Source: Fimenecus sp045594645 (GTDB taxonomy: Bacteria; Bacillota; Clostridia; Oscillospirales; Acutalibacteraceae). From it: DNA of 64,000 bases. Location of the stretch: NCBI GenBank assembly GCA_045594645.1, contig JAZNYY010000059.1:31638-95637 (forward strand). Reading direction: 5' to 3'. Under the pieces are notes generated by a model that was not told where the DNA came from, made no database searches, and saw only the letters and a program-made list of their open reading frames with translations. This document shows positions 50,389 through 59,905 of the stretch, piece by piece. A program made the position numbers and the translations under genes. Within the stretch, counting starts at the first letter, position 1, and every line of letters starts with the position of its first letter.

Positions 50389-52476
50389 TTATGTTATTAA
50401 GTTGGAAATCAGATTAATTATAATACAAATTCCTATTCCGCAGAGTGTGGGAATTAAGAATGCGGCGACAGTCCATTTTAGGCTCGCCGTCTCTTTTTTT
50501 ACGGTGAGAAGTGTGGTTGAGCAGGGCCAATGCATAAGTGAGAATATAATTGTACATAGTGCGGTAGTGAGTGTCCAACCGTTATCAATCAATAATTCTC
50601 GTAGTTCAAAGAGTGAAGAATATTCCGTCAATGTACCCATATTGAGATACGCCATAATTATTATGGGCAACACGATTTCGTTAGCGGGAAAGCCGAGAAT
50701 AAAGGCAGTGAGAATTACACCGTCGAGTCCCATAAGCTGACCGAGTGGGTCAAGAAAATCGGTGAAATGGGCAAGCAAGGTTTTATCCCCTGCCGTTACA
50801 TTGGCAAGAATCCATATTATAACGCCTGCGGGGGCGGCAACTGCTACTGCCCTGCCGAGAACAAATAATGTGCGGTCAAAAATTGAACGGACTAATGTTT
50901 TTACAATCTGCGGTTTGCGGAATGGCGGTAATTCAAGAGTAAATGACGAGGGCACGCCTTTAAGCACAGTTTTACTGAGTAGCTTTGACACCACAAATGT
51001 CATAAAAATACCGAGAACAATTACTCCGCAAAGCAAAACTGACGACAGCACACTACCTGCAAAATCTGAAACGGTCACAAGGAAAAACATTGTGATTATT
51101 GCAATAAGTGTTGGAAATCTGCCGTTGCAAGGCACAAAAGCATTGGTAAGAATTGCGATAAGTCTTTCGCGTGGGGAGTCGATAATTCTGCACCCCGTAA
51201 CGCCTACCGCATTACACCCAAAGCCCATACACATTGTGAGCGCCTGTTTACCGCAGGTATTGGCTTTTTTGAAATGACGGTCAAGGTTAAAGGCGACGCG
51301 GGGCAAATAGCCAAAATCCTCAAGCAATGTAAAAAGAGGGAAAAATATTGCCATTGGAGGTAACATTACCGAAACCACCCACGCCAGCACCTTATACCCG
51401 CCGTGAACAATCATATCGGTAATGCTCTGCGGAATTCCAACGCTCAAAAACCACTCTGCAAGGGTATTTTCAAAGCCCAACAGCAATGAAGATAGCCATT
51501 GTGACGGATAATTTGCGCCGTAAATTGTAATCCACAAAACTAATAGTAAAAGTCCAAGCATTGTGACGGTGCCTGTTATTTTACCCATAAAAATTCTGTC
51601 AAGAAATTCGTTGTATTTTTTGTATTTGCTCTCTGTGTGCGTGACACAATTTTGTGCTACTTCTTCTGCACGATTTACAAGCGAATGAGTTAAATAGTCG
51701 CAAAATTCCTCTTTTGAGCCGAATTTTGAGTAAACAATATTTCTTGTACGCTCTGCTGCACAAAGCAGGGCTTTTTCATTTTCGGGGTGCTTATATGAAA
51801 ACAGTTTTTGTGAATATCTGCCGTCAAAAATTAGCCTCATTGCGTAATATGGGTTGCGGGGCTCATCACCTGAAAACTTATTAAGCACAGATGTGAGATA
51901 ACTTATATTCTTTTCAATTTCGGGTAATTTTATTTGATTTTTCTCATTAAGCTTCGGGTTATGGCACAAATCTGCAATAGCATTTTTAAGGTCATCAAGC
52001 CCCTTTTTTCTGCCCGCGCTCATTGGAATTACGGGGATATGTAACTTATTTCTTAAAGTTTCAAAATCTATCTGCACGCCGTTTTTTTCGGCTTCGTCCA
52101 TTAAATTTACCGCTAAAATCACATTGCTTGTTATTTGCAAAATTTGAAGTGCAAGATTGAGATTTCGCTCAAGACAGTTTGCATCTGCCACAACCACAAC
52201 TGCGTTGTATTCACCGAAAGAGAGTAATTCTTCGGCACATTCTTCTTCAAACGAACGCGAAAAAAGAGAATATGTTCCGGGCAAATCAATGAGCACATAA
52301 TCTGCACCCTCAAAGCAATACCGCCCACGAGCATTACCGACGGTTTTACCCGCCCAGTTACCTGTATGCTGATGAAGTCCCGTAAGGCAATTGAAAACCG
52401 TACTTTTGCCAACATTGGGGTTACCCGCAAGGGCAATTGTAAATTCGGTATTTGATTGCTTTTTATTCTTCGCCAA
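50389..52476 (-). CDS. feoB: Ferrous iron transporter FeoB
   Basis: A 695-residue GTP-gated Fe(II) transporter. The G domain has GNPNVGKSTVFNCLTG, the switch HTGNWAGKTVG, DLPGTYSL and NLMDEAEK. The membrane part shows GCNAVGVTGCRI and the second half TAFILGFPANEIV with about eight segments. It starts with TTG after GGGGG. The ATG upstream is out of frame. It follows feoA by 12 bases. Confidence 0.95.
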   Translation of the reverse strand: MAKNKKQSNTEFTIALAGNPNVGKSTVFNCLTGLHQHTGNWAGKTVGNARGRYCFEGADYVLIDLPGTYSLFSRSFEEECAEELLSFGEYNAVVVVADANCLERNLNLALQILQITSNVILAVNLMDEAEKNGVQIDFETLRNKLHIPVIPMSAGRKKGLDDLKNAIADLCHNPKLNEKNQIKLPEIEKNISYLTSVLNKFSGDEPRNPYYAMRLIFDGRYSQKLFSYKHPENEKALLCAAERTRNIVYSKFGSKEEFCDYLTHSLVNRAEEVAQNCVTHTESKYKKYNEFLDRIFMGKITGTVTMLGLLLLVLWITIYGANYPSQWLSSLLLGFENTLAEWFLSVGIPQSITDMIVHGGYKVLAWVVSVMLPPMAIFFPLFTLLEDFGYLPRVAFNLDRHFKKANTCGKQALTMCMGFGCNAVGVTGCRIIDSPRERLIAILTNAFVPCNGRFPTLIAIITMFFLVTVSDFAGSVLSSVLLCGVIVLGIFMTFVVSKLLSKTVLKGVPSSFTLELPPFRKPQIVKTLVRSIFDRTLFVLGRAVAVAAPAGVIIWILANVTAGDKTLLAHFTDFLDPLGQLMGLDGVILTAFILGFPANEIVLPIIIMAYLNMGTLTEYSSLFELRELLIDNGWTLTTALCTIIFSLMHWPCSTTLLTVKKETASLKWTVAAFLIPTLCGIGICIIINLISNLIT

Positions 52477-52488
52477 GGAACATACCCC

Positions 52489-52725
52489 CTATTTTGTGCC
52501 GTCACACTTAATGTGTACCTTTTTTGCATCTTCTTTACGGATTGCAATGACAGCACCTTTAATAAGATATGCACAAATATCCTTTTTTGTACTTTGTCCC
52601 GTACATTTTATTTTTGTTCCGCAGATAAGCCCTAAATCCTGAAAGCGACGACGAAGCCCGCCCTCTGCCTCAAGATAAGTCACGCGGGCACATTCGCCCA
52701 CCTGCAAGGTATTGAGAGTTCTCAT
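52489..52725 (-). CDS. feoA: FeoA-domain protein
   Basis: A 78-residue FeoA, an SH3-like partner of FeoB. LQVGECARVTYLEAEGGLRRRFQDLGL is visible in two parts and is followed by GAVIAIRKEDAKKVHI. ATG 52725 follows AAGGTGAG; the longer reading frame runs into the gap shared with the spoIIA operon. No clear promoter or iron box was found. Confidence 0.9.
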   Translation of the reverse strand: MRTLNTLQVGECARVTYLEAEGGLRRRFQDLGLICGTKIKCTGQSTKKDICAYLIKGAVIAIRKEDAKKVHIKCDGTK

Positions 52726-52836
52726 TTTCTCACCTTTTTCTGTTCCCTTTACCATAATATTTGAACTGCTCCTTATTGTGACAAAATTTTCGGGAATAAG
52801 AGTATAGAATGATATCAAAGAAAGGAAGTAATCAGA

Positions 52837-53169
52837 ATGAGTGTAAAAATTGATTTTGACGGCGAGACTTTATATTGCCGTTTAAGTGGTGAAATCGACC
52901 ACCACACCGCCTTGCCAATCCGCCTTGAGACCGACGACAGAATTGAAAACTGCAGACCTAAGCACACAATTCTCGATTTTTCAGACGTGACCTTTATGGA
53001 CAGCTCGGGAATCGGTCTTGTTATGGGCAGATACAAATTGTTGTCAGAATTTGACGGTACGCTGGAGGTCACAGGGCTTTCAAATAATTCATATAAGGTT
53101 ATGCGCCTTGCAGGGCTTGACAGAATTGCCAACATAAGCAAAGGAGTGAAGAAAAATGATAATAAATGA
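52837..53169 (+). CDS. spoIIAA: Anti-sigma F factor antagonist SpoIIAA
   Basis: A 110-residue STAS protein. The phosphorylatable serine lies in TFMDSSGIGLVMGRYK. In spore-formers dephosphorylated SpoIIAA binds SpoIIAB and frees sigma F in the forespore. It overlaps spoIIAB by 14 bases and leads the spoIIA operon. AAGGAAG lies before the ATG. The expected sigma-H promoter could not be recognised with confidence. Confidence 0.92.
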   Translation: MSVKIDFDGETLYCRLSGEIDHHTALPIRLETDDRIENCRPKHTILDFSDVTFMDSSGIGLVMGRYKLLSEFDGTLEVTGLSNNSYKVMRLAGLDRIANISKGVKKNDNK

Positions 53170-53587
53170 ATTTAAAATGACAGTTGACAGCAGGTCTGTA
53201 AATGAGAGCTTTTCTCGTGCCACCGTTGCGGCATTCACGGCACAGCTTGACCCCACAGTTGAAGAAATAAACGACATTAAAACTGCGGTGAGTGAAGCGG
53301 TGACGAACTGCATTGTGCACGGATACCGCAACTCTGTGGGCAAAATTTACATAAGCGTAAAAATTCACGATGACAACAAGGTGGTTATAACAATTCGTGA
53401 CCGCGGGTGCGGAATTAGTGACATAAAAAAAGCCCGCGAGCCACTTTTTACCACTCTGGGCGGTGACCGTGCGGGACTTGGTTTTTCAGTTATGGAAAGC
53501 TTTACGGACAAGCTTACTGTGCGTTCTAATTTAGGAAAAGGAACTACAGTTACCCTTTGCAAGAAAATCTGCGGGCGCACAAAATGA
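53156..53587 (+). CDS. spoIIAB: Anti-sigma F factor SpoIIAB
   Basis: A 143-residue GHKL kinase. AVSEAVTNCIVHGY is the N box, RDRGCGISD the G1 box and TTLGGDRAGLGFSVMESF the G2 lid. SpoIIAB holds sigma F and phosphorylates SpoIIAA. AAAGGAG lies about ten bases before the ATG inside spoIIAA. The stop overlaps sigF as ATGA. Confidence 0.94.
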   Translation: MIINEFKMTVDSRSVNESFSRATVAAFTAQLDPTVEEINDIKTAVSEAVTNCIVHGYRNSVGKIYISVKIHDDNKVVITIRDRGCGISDIKKAREPLFTTLGGDRAGLGFSVMESFTDKLTVRSNLGKGTTVTLCKKICGRTK

Positions 53588-54234
53588 CACGGGACGAGCT
53601 GATTTTAAACAATTTAGGTCTTGCGGGCAGCTGCGCCTCTCGGTTTTTAGGAAAAGGCGTTGATTACGAGGATTTGTACTCCGCAGGGTGCGTGGGGCTT
53701 ATCAAAGCGGCAGACGGCTTTGACGAAAGTCTTGGCTTTGCATTTTCAACCTATGCGGTGCCCTCAATCCTTGGTGAAATTCGCAGAATATTCCGTGACG
53801 GCGGAGCAGTAAAAATAAGTCGTTCTTTAAAAGAAAAAGCGAGAATTCTCACCGCGGTAAAAGAAAAATTAGAGAAAGAAAACGGCGTTGAGCCCACAGT
53901 TTCAGAGCTCGCAGAAAAAATGGGCATAAGCATTGAAGAAACGGCACAGTTGCTATGTGTTTCACAGCCCGTTGTATCTCTTACCGCTGAGGATGATGAC
54001 GAAAAGCAGATTGACATACCCTGCGATGACGAATACACGCCCATTGTTGACAGACTGTCAGTTCAGCAAATTCTCACAACACTTGACGAGCGTGACCGCA
54101 GACTTATTGAGCTTCGCTTTTTTGAAGGGCTGACGCAGAGTAAAACCGCAAATATTCTTGGGATTTCACAGGTTCAAGTGTCAAGAAAAGAGAAAACAAT
54201 TCTCAATGATATGAGAAAAAAACTGATAGGGTGA
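53584..54234 (+). CDS. sigF: Sporulation sigma factor F
   Basis: A 216-residue sigma-70-family factor. Region 2 is YEDLYSAGCVGLIKAADGFD and FSTYAVPSILGEIRR, region 3 VSELAEKMGISIEE, and region 4 the helix-turn-helix GLTQSKTANILGISQVQVSR. Length and the spoIIAA-spoIIAB context identify SigF. ATG 53584 is coupled to the spoIIAB stop; the upstream in-frame start lies inside spoIIAB. It directs the first forespore genes. Confidence 0.94.
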   Translation: MTRDELILNNLGLAGSCASRFLGKGVDYEDLYSAGCVGLIKAADGFDESLGFAFSTYAVPSILGEIRRIFRDGGAVKISRSLKEKARILTAVKEKLEKENGVEPTVSELAEKMGISIEETAQLLCVSQPVVSLTAEDDDEKQIDIPCDDEYTPIVDRLSVQQILTTLDERDRRLIELRFFEGLTQSKTANILGISQVQVSRKEKTILNDMRKKLIG

Positions 54235-54241
54235 CAAAAAT

Positions 54242-54301
54242 TTGATATTTTCATCAAAGTATGATAGAATAAATAAAATATGAATTCTATCATACTTTTT
54301 T
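54242..54301 (+). promoter_or_regulatory. Overlapping promoter and terminator-like hairpin
   Basis: TTGATA, 17 bases, TAGAAT forms a promoter (54242-54270) for the lipoprotein gene. The same TAGAAT lies inside the left arm of a perfect 15-bp inverted repeat (54256-54270 and 54284-54298), which ends in a T run and could end the sigF transcript. The repeat may also be an operator. Confidence 0.6.
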
Positions 54302-54311
54302 GGTGATATTT

Positions 54312-56495
54312 ATGAAAATGACTATAAAACTAATTGCATTGATTTGCGTAATAACCTTGCTTTTTACTGCTTGCGGGAACGGAATTACAACAAGCACCGT
54401 AAAGGCTGACGAGATTAAATATCAATTGGCTGAATATACCGGTGACACATTACACAAGGCAGAAAGCAAGGCTTATAAACAGGTGTGCAAATCGGGTCTT
54501 ATTGAAATGCTTTATGATGAGAGCACAATGACCGTTGCAATCAAGGACACGGGCTCGGGAAATATCTGGACTTCACTTCCTCAAAACTCGGTTACAAAGC
54601 AGGTTAACAGCTCAGCAGTTGAGGTTGAGCTTTCAAACGGCGAAGATACTGTTTATGTTCTTAATTCGCAGGATAATTCGGTCAACTTCGGCAACGCAGT
54701 TTCAACTGTGTCTGAGGACGGCGTATCAGTAAAATATGCAATGTCACTTGATGAAGAAACGGGAAAAACCGATATTGAAGCTCTCACAAATAACCAAATC
54801 CGTGTTGATTTAACTGTTAACTATACACTTCGTGACGGCTCATTTTATGTAAATGTGAGTATGAATACTGTTACTCTGCCCGAGGGTGTATATCTTGAAA
54901 AAATAAGAGTATTAAACCACTTCGGCGCATATGACAAGAGTGGTACAGAGGATTATATTTTCGTACCCGACGGCAGCGGTGCTCTTATTATGACGGGTGT
55001 GGATGATGCAGAATTCAAGCCCCTCACCCTTTCAGTTTATGGTGATGATGCGGCAACAACTGAAAATGCTCAAAAATCGGCTTGCCTTGTGGGTGCATTT
55101 GGAATGAAGCGGTCAAACGGTGCGTTCCTTTGCATTATTGAAAGCGGAGATTCAATTGCCGAAATTGAGGCAGAACGCAGTACTGACACCTCACTTAATC
55201 GCGTTGGTGCATCATTTAAGATTACTGACATTTCTACCGAGCAGGGTAAAAACGGTGTTAAAAAAGTTCTTGGTTATCAGTTTAAAAATGAGATTACCCT
55301 TTGCTACCGTTTTCTTTCGGGGCGTTCGGCAACTTATTCGGGAATGGCGACTGCTTGTCGCGAAAATCTGATTAGAAGCTCTGTTCTTTCAACAAAATCC
55401 TTTACAACTGACGAAAAATATATCCCCCTTGTGCTTTCAGTTCAAGGCGGTTATATAGATGAAAACGGCAAATACAGCGTGCTCACAAATTATGAGCAGG
55501 CTCTCTCACTTGTGACTCTTTTAAAGGCAAAGGGTGTCAACAATATTTATCTTCGCTATAACGGTCTTTATGCAGAAGCCAACAACGGAAGTGACGCAGA
55601 TTTCGGTAAGTTCTCTAGAAAACTTGGTAACAGTAAAGAATACGAAGCGCTCTACTCATATTTAAAGAGTCAGAATTTCTCACTGTTCCTTGAAACCGAT
55701 TTGCTTAGCTTTGACTATAGCGGTGCGGGTACAAAGGCTCTTGACGGCGGTAAAACAACAAGTGAAAATAAAAACTCATTCCCATATTCAAATGATAAAC
55801 AAGGCTATCTTAAAATGAGTAACCTTGAAAATAAAATTGAGGCTCTTTTAAGTGACTCGGCAGATGTGAATTTTGACGGATACGCACTCAACGATGCAGG
55901 TGCAGAGCTTTATTCTGATTACTCTGACAAATTCTATTCACGAGTAACCTCGAAAAAGGATATTGCGGCGCAACTGCCCGTGCTTGCAACCTCAAAACAG
56001 CTTATGATTGACACGGGTAATATTTATTCAGTAAAAAATGCTGACATAATTTCAAATCTTGCAGTATCCCCCGTTGCAATGGCTGAAAGTGAGGCTTATG
56101 TGGGAATTCCCTTTATGCAGATGATGCTTCACGGCATTACAGAATACAACGCGGTGGGGCTTAATGCTTCAAACGACATTAAACTTGCGTTCTTAAAAGC
56201 CATTGAATTTGGTTGTCTTCCAAGTGCTGATTGGTATTGCACAAAGTTTTCAGAAGAACTTGACGGCAAATATTATTACGATAGTAATATAAATGAAATT
56301 GTTTCTTACTACACCAAGGCGAACGAAGTGCTCGGCGATATTCGAACAGAACGAATGACCTCGCACTATAAAGAGCAGGACGGCGTTTACTGCACAGAAT
56401 ATGACAACAGCACAAAGGTTTATGTTAATTACACAAGCAATGATGTTGTAATAAACGGCATTAGAATTCCCGCAATGGATTGTGTGAAGATTTAA
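54312..56495 (+). CDS. DUF5696-type lipoprotein
   Basis: A 727-residue lipoprotein. The signal MKMTIKLIALICVITLLFTACG ends at a lipobox Cys. Beta-rich domains follow (about 70-300), including FVPDGSGALIMT, and then a barrel-like part with LVLSVQGGYIDENG, NNIYLRYNGLY and FGCLPSADWYCT. The sequence resembles proteins annotated DUF5696, whose role is unknown; the layout hints at a carbohydrate-active TIM barrel. ATG 54312 follows GGTGAT. It lies 77 bases after sigF in the same direction. Confidence 0.75.
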   Translation: MKMTIKLIALICVITLLFTACGNGITTSTVKADEIKYQLAEYTGDTLHKAESKAYKQVCKSGLIEMLYDESTMTVAIKDTGSGNIWTSLPQNSVTKQVNSSAVEVELSNGEDTVYVLNSQDNSVNFGNAVSTVSEDGVSVKYAMSLDEETGKTDIEALTNNQIRVDLTVNYTLRDGSFYVNVSMNTVTLPEGVYLEKIRVLNHFGAYDKSGTEDYIFVPDGSGALIMTGVDDAEFKPLTLSVYGDDAATTENAQKSACLVGAFGMKRSNGAFLCIIESGDSIAEIEAERSTDTSLNRVGASFKITDISTEQGKNGVKKVLGYQFKNEITLCYRFLSGRSATYSGMATACRENLIRSSVLSTKSFTTDEKYIPLVLSVQGGYIDENGKYSVLTNYEQALSLVTLLKAKGVNNIYLRYNGLYAEANNGSDADFGKFSRKLGNSKEYEALYSYLKSQNFSLFLETDLLSFDYSGAGTKALDGGKTTSENKNSFPYSNDKQGYLKMSNLENKIEALLSDSADVNFDGYALNDAGAELYSDYSDKFYSRVTSKKDIAAQLPVLATSKQLMIDTGNIYSVKNADIISNLAVSPVAMAESEAYVGIPFMQMMLHGITEYNAVGLNASNDIKLAFLKAIEFGCLPSADWYCTKFSEELDGKYYYDSNINEIVSYYTKANEVLGDIRTERMTSHYKEQDGVYCTEYDNSTKVYVNYTSNDVVINGIRIPAMDCVKI

Positions 56496-56509
56496 AATGG
56501 CATAAAAGC

Positions 56510-56545
56510 AAGGGTAACTCAAATTGAGTTACCCTTTATTTTTTA
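56510..56545. terminator. Bidirectional terminator
   Basis: AAGGGTAACTCA/TGAGTTACCCTT with a three-base loop and TATTTTTTATA after it, between convergent genes. Confidence 0.9.
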
Positions 56546-56551
56546 TAGGAT

Positions 56552-58228
56552 TTATCCAAAGAAATCAAAGCCGAAAAATCCGCCTGAAGAATTTGTTGAC
56601 TCCTCTTCTTCAGTTGGTGGCTCGGTGCTTGGGGGTGCGCCCCAAACCTGTATATAAACCTCACTGCCCTTGATTTTGCTTGAACCTTGCTCGGGAGTTA
56701 CCTCATAAACTGTGCCCTCGTCATAATCGCCGTTATTCTCTTTGGTGATTATATTCACAACAAAGCCTGCTTTTTCAAGTGATTCCTTTGCGAAATCAAC
56801 ATTGAGGCCTTCAACAGGCGGAATTGTCACATACTCAGGGCCTTTACTTACCACAAAGCTGATTTTTGTGCCCTTTTCAACCTCTTTGCCGGGCTCAATG
56901 CTTTGAGAAATAATATATCCCTTTTCAACTGTTGCACTATATTCGCTTGTTGAACTGATTTTAAAACGCTCGTTCTGAACGGGATTCTGCGCAATCATAT
57001 CGTATGAAGAATTCACAAAATTCGGAACCTCAATCATTTCAGGAGCATTTGTAGATGCTTCAGTTGACGGCTCCTCATTATTGTCCCCTGCAAAATGCTC
57101 ATAAGCCATAAAGCCTGCAAAAAACAAAAGACCAATACCGAGAATAATGAGGAATGTAATAAGCACAGTTCTTGCAGGGTTACTGCCTGCGTCCTCAACA
57201 ATTACCTCGTGAACCTCTTTTTTCTCGGGTTTGGGAACACTCACGCCCGAATATGACGAAACTACATTACCGGGAGTTGCCGAAAGCTCTTCGCGGAGGG
57301 TTTCAATATCCTTTGTTCTGTCCTCGGGGTCAACCTGCAAGCCGTTCATAAGTGCGTTAATAACATAAACGGGAATAATTTCGGCATAGCGGGCGGGAAT
57401 AATCAATTGGTCGTTCATTGAGCGAGTAACGGCATCTTGCGGTACACTGCCCACAAGTGAGCGGAAAAGCACCGCGCAGAATGAATAAACATCTGACCAA
57501 TTGCCGTTTTCGTAAGAATAACCATACTGCTCAATAGGTGTATATCCCTCAAAAAGCTCGGGAGAAAGCTCACTACCCTCAATACGAGCCTCTTTGATTG
57601 AGAAGCCCCAAAGACGAAGCTTGCCGTCGCGACCAATCATCAGATTGTCGGGATTAATGCCGTTATGGGTAATGCCTAGCTTATGAAGAGCTGAAAGAGT
57701 TGAAAGCACGGGCATAAAAAGCACCTTTGCTTTTTCCCAATTAAGATAGCCCGTCTGACTCTTCAATAAAAATTCGCGGAGTGAAATGCTTTCAATATAT
57801 TCAGTTACCGCATAGGCGGTGTTATTCTCTTCAACAATATCAATTACAGGCACAAGTGCTGAAAGTCCGCGCACGCGGGCAAGACTGCGCCATAATTTTA
57901 AGAATTTATTGAGATACTTATAATAAAATTCTGCCCATTGCTCTTTAATTTTAAGCTCGGTTTCTTGAAAGCTGCGGTCAACAAACTTTTCGGGCAAAAA
58001 TTCGCGGATTAAAACGGGAGATTTACGGTCGATATCATAAGCCATATATGTAGCTCCCTCACTGTTTGATGAGAGCATTTTACCGACAATATATTTATTA
58101 CCGATTGGTGTTTTTAAAGGAAGATAAGGAGAAATTTGCGGAGAATCAACATAATATCCACATCTTGGGCACTGTTTTTCGCCATAAAGCTCATTCATAC
58201 AGCTCATACAAAGATTATCGATATTCAT
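56552..58228 (-). CDS. PASTA-domain pseudokinase with zinc ribbon
   Basis: A 558-residue membrane protein. A zinc ribbon (CMSC and CPRCGY, residues 7-24) precedes a kinase-fold domain (about 40-320), then TM 353-376, two PASTA domains (398-463 and 465-530) and an acidic tail ending GFFGFDFFG. The kinase fold lacks all key residues: the VAIK lysine is Arg75 (VLIREF), HRD is H188-N-G190, and DFG is L206-W-G208. Asn195 and parts of the C-lobe (WSDVYSFCAVLF) remain. It therefore probably cannot phosphorylate and may act as a muropeptide-sensing scaffold. The active kinase at 14317 is a possible partner, without evidence. Confidence 0.85.
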   Translation of the reverse strand: MNIDNLCMSCMNELYGEKQCPRCGYYVDSPQISPYLPLKTPIGNKYIVGKMLSSNSEGATYMAYDIDRKSPVLIREFLPEKFVDRSFQETELKIKEQWAEFYYKYLNKFLKLWRSLARVRGLSALVPVIDIVEENNTAYAVTEYIESISLREFLLKSQTGYLNWEKAKVLFMPVLSTLSALHKLGITHNGINPDNLMIGRDGKLRLWGFSIKEARIEGSELSPELFEGYTPIEQYGYSYENGNWSDVYSFCAVLFRSLVGSVPQDAVTRSMNDQLIIPARYAEIIPVYVINALMNGLQVDPEDRTKDIETLREELSATPGNVVSSYSGVSVPKPEKKEVHEVIVEDAGSNPARTVLITFLIILGIGLLFFAGFMAYEHFAGDNNEEPSTEASTNAPEMIEVPNFVNSSYDMIAQNPVQNERFKISSTSEYSATVEKGYIISQSIEPGKEVEKGTKISFVVSKGPEYVTIPPVEGLNVDFAKESLEKAGFVVNIITKENNGDYDEGTVYEVTPEQGSSKIKGSEVYIQVWGAPPSTEPPTEEEESTNSSGGFFGFDFFG

Positions 58229-58309
58229 TTTGCCGCCCCTTTCTAAATTTTGTCTAAAGTATATGATACCAAATACTATATTGCATTGTCAAATTACAGA
58301 TTGATTACA

Positions 58310-59905
58310 TTAGGTCTCATCAGAGAGCACCACTTCGGCACATTTTACACCATCGACTGCCGCTGAAACAATACCGCCCGCATAGCCCGCACCCTCACCG
58401 CAGGGGTAAAGACCGCGGATATTTGTCTGATAAAATTCGTCACGAAGAATTCGTACGGGTGATGAGCTTCTCGTTTCGGGGGCTGTGAGCACAGCATCCT
58501 CCATTGCGAAGCCTTTGAGTTTTTTATCCATCTGCACCAATGCGTCACGCATTGTATTTACTACCTTTTCGGGTAAAACCGCGCTGATGTCACCCATTGC
58601 CACTCCCGTTGGGAATGAGGGCTTAACTGCGCCTAATTTTGTGGATTTTTGCCCCTTTAAGAAATCGCCCACAAGGGTTGCGGGGGCAGTATAATCACCG
58701 CCGCCAAGCTTAAATGCTTTTTGCTCGATTTCGCGTTGAAGTGTGAAGCCCGAAAGCACATGCTCACTTGGGAAATCCTCGGGGTTAACTCCCACAAGAA
58801 TTGCAGAGTTTGCATTTTCTTTATCGCGGGCATATTCGCTCATACCGTTGGTTACTACCCCGCCCTTTTCTGACGAAGCACAAACAACAGTACCGCCCGG
58901 GCACATACAGAAGGTATATGCACCTCTGCCGTGGGGCGGGTGGCAAGCCAATTTATAATCTGCAGCGCGAAGCTTGGGATGATTTTTAAATTCGCCGTAC
59001 TGAACGGTATTTATGAATTCTTGCGGATGCTCAATTCTCGCACCCACAGAAAATGGTTTTTGCATCATATTAATGCCTTTATTATAAAGCATTTCGATTG
59101 TATCGCGGGCGGAATGGCCGATTGAGAGAATAAGAGCATCTGTTTCAATATCTCTTTCTCTGCCGTTTTTATCGCGAATGGTTATGCCGTGAATAAATCC
59201 GTTTGCAACTATAACATCAATTAGCTGAGTGTCAAAAAGCACCGCACCGCCCAATTCAATGATTTCTTCACGAATTGATTTAACAACATTTTTAAGCTTA
59301 TCCGTGCCGATGTGTGGCTTGGCATTTATGAGAATATCCTCAGGTGCGCCGTGTTTCACAAATTCTTCAAACACAAAACGACAACGGCTGTCTTTAATAC
59401 CCGTTGTGAGCTTACCGTCAGAGAATGTACCTGCACCGCCCTCGCCGTACTGAATATTAGAATTCTCATTCAAAATTCTGTTAGTCCAAAAATTATTGAC
59501 GAAATCCGTTCTTTTGTCAATGTTACTGCCACGCTCAAAAATAATGGGTCTGTGACCGCTACGGGCAAGAATAAGCCCTGCAAACATACCCGCGGGACCA
59601 AAGCCCGCAATCACGGGTGACATTGAAGTTTTTCTGTTGGACTGAGGAATAGTATATGAATACTTTTCACTTTTTATGACGCGGTTGGTATTGAGAGATT
59701 TTAATATTTTATCCTCATCGCCGTCAACTGTCACATCTGCCGTATAGACAAATTTAACCTCGCCCTTGCGACAATCAACACTCTTTTTGAATATTTCAGT
59801 TTTTAAAATTCGATTTTTATTTATTTTAAGCACCTTTGCCGCCGCATCTTCTATATCAGAAAATTCGCAGTCAAGGTCAAGCTTTATTTCACTGATTCTA
59901 AGCAT
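58310..59905 (-). CDS. FAD-dependent dehydrogenase-like protein
   Basis: A 531-residue flavoprotein of the family annotated NAD(P)/FAD-dependent oxidoreductase or uncharacterized FAD-dependent dehydrogenase. An N-terminal domain of about 90 residues precedes the FAD Rossmann motif PVIAGFGPAGMFAGLILARSG. GEGGAGTFSDGKLTTGI, LSIGHSARDT and YPCGEGAGYAGGIVSAAVDG are family-typical. The substrate is unknown. It overlaps the next flavoprotein gene by eight bases, so the two are co-expressed. Confidence 0.88.
   Translation of the reverse strand: MLRISEIKLDLDCEFSDIEDAAAKVLKINKNRILKTEIFKKSVDCRKGEVKFVYTADVTVDGDEDKILKSLNTNRVIKSEKYSYTIPQSNRKTSMSPVIAGFGPAGMFAGLILARSGHRPIIFERGSNIDKRTDFVNNFWTNRILNENSNIQYGEGGAGTFSDGKLTTGIKDSRCRFVFEEFVKHGAPEDILINAKPHIGTDKLKNVVKSIREEIIELGGAVLFDTQLIDVIVANGFIHGITIRDKNGRERDIETDALILSIGHSARDTIEMLYNKGINMMQKPFSVGARIEHPQEFINTVQYGEFKNHPKLRAADYKLACHPPHGRGAYTFCMCPGGTVVCASSEKGGVVTNGMSEYARDKENANSAILVGVNPEDFPSEHVLSGFTLQREIEQKAFKLGGGDYTAPATLVGDFLKGQKSTKLGAVKPSFPTGVAMGDISAVLPEKVVNTMRDALVQMDKKLKGFAMEDAVLTAPETRSSSPVRILRDEFYQTNIRGLYPCGEGAGYAGGIVSAAVDGVKCAEVVLSDET

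Noticed and set aside
52726..52836. Search for a sigma-H promoter before spoIIAA and an iron box before feoA
   Set aside because: A GAAT motif at 52806 lacks a -35 element at the right distance, and no convincing Fur or DtxR box was seen.
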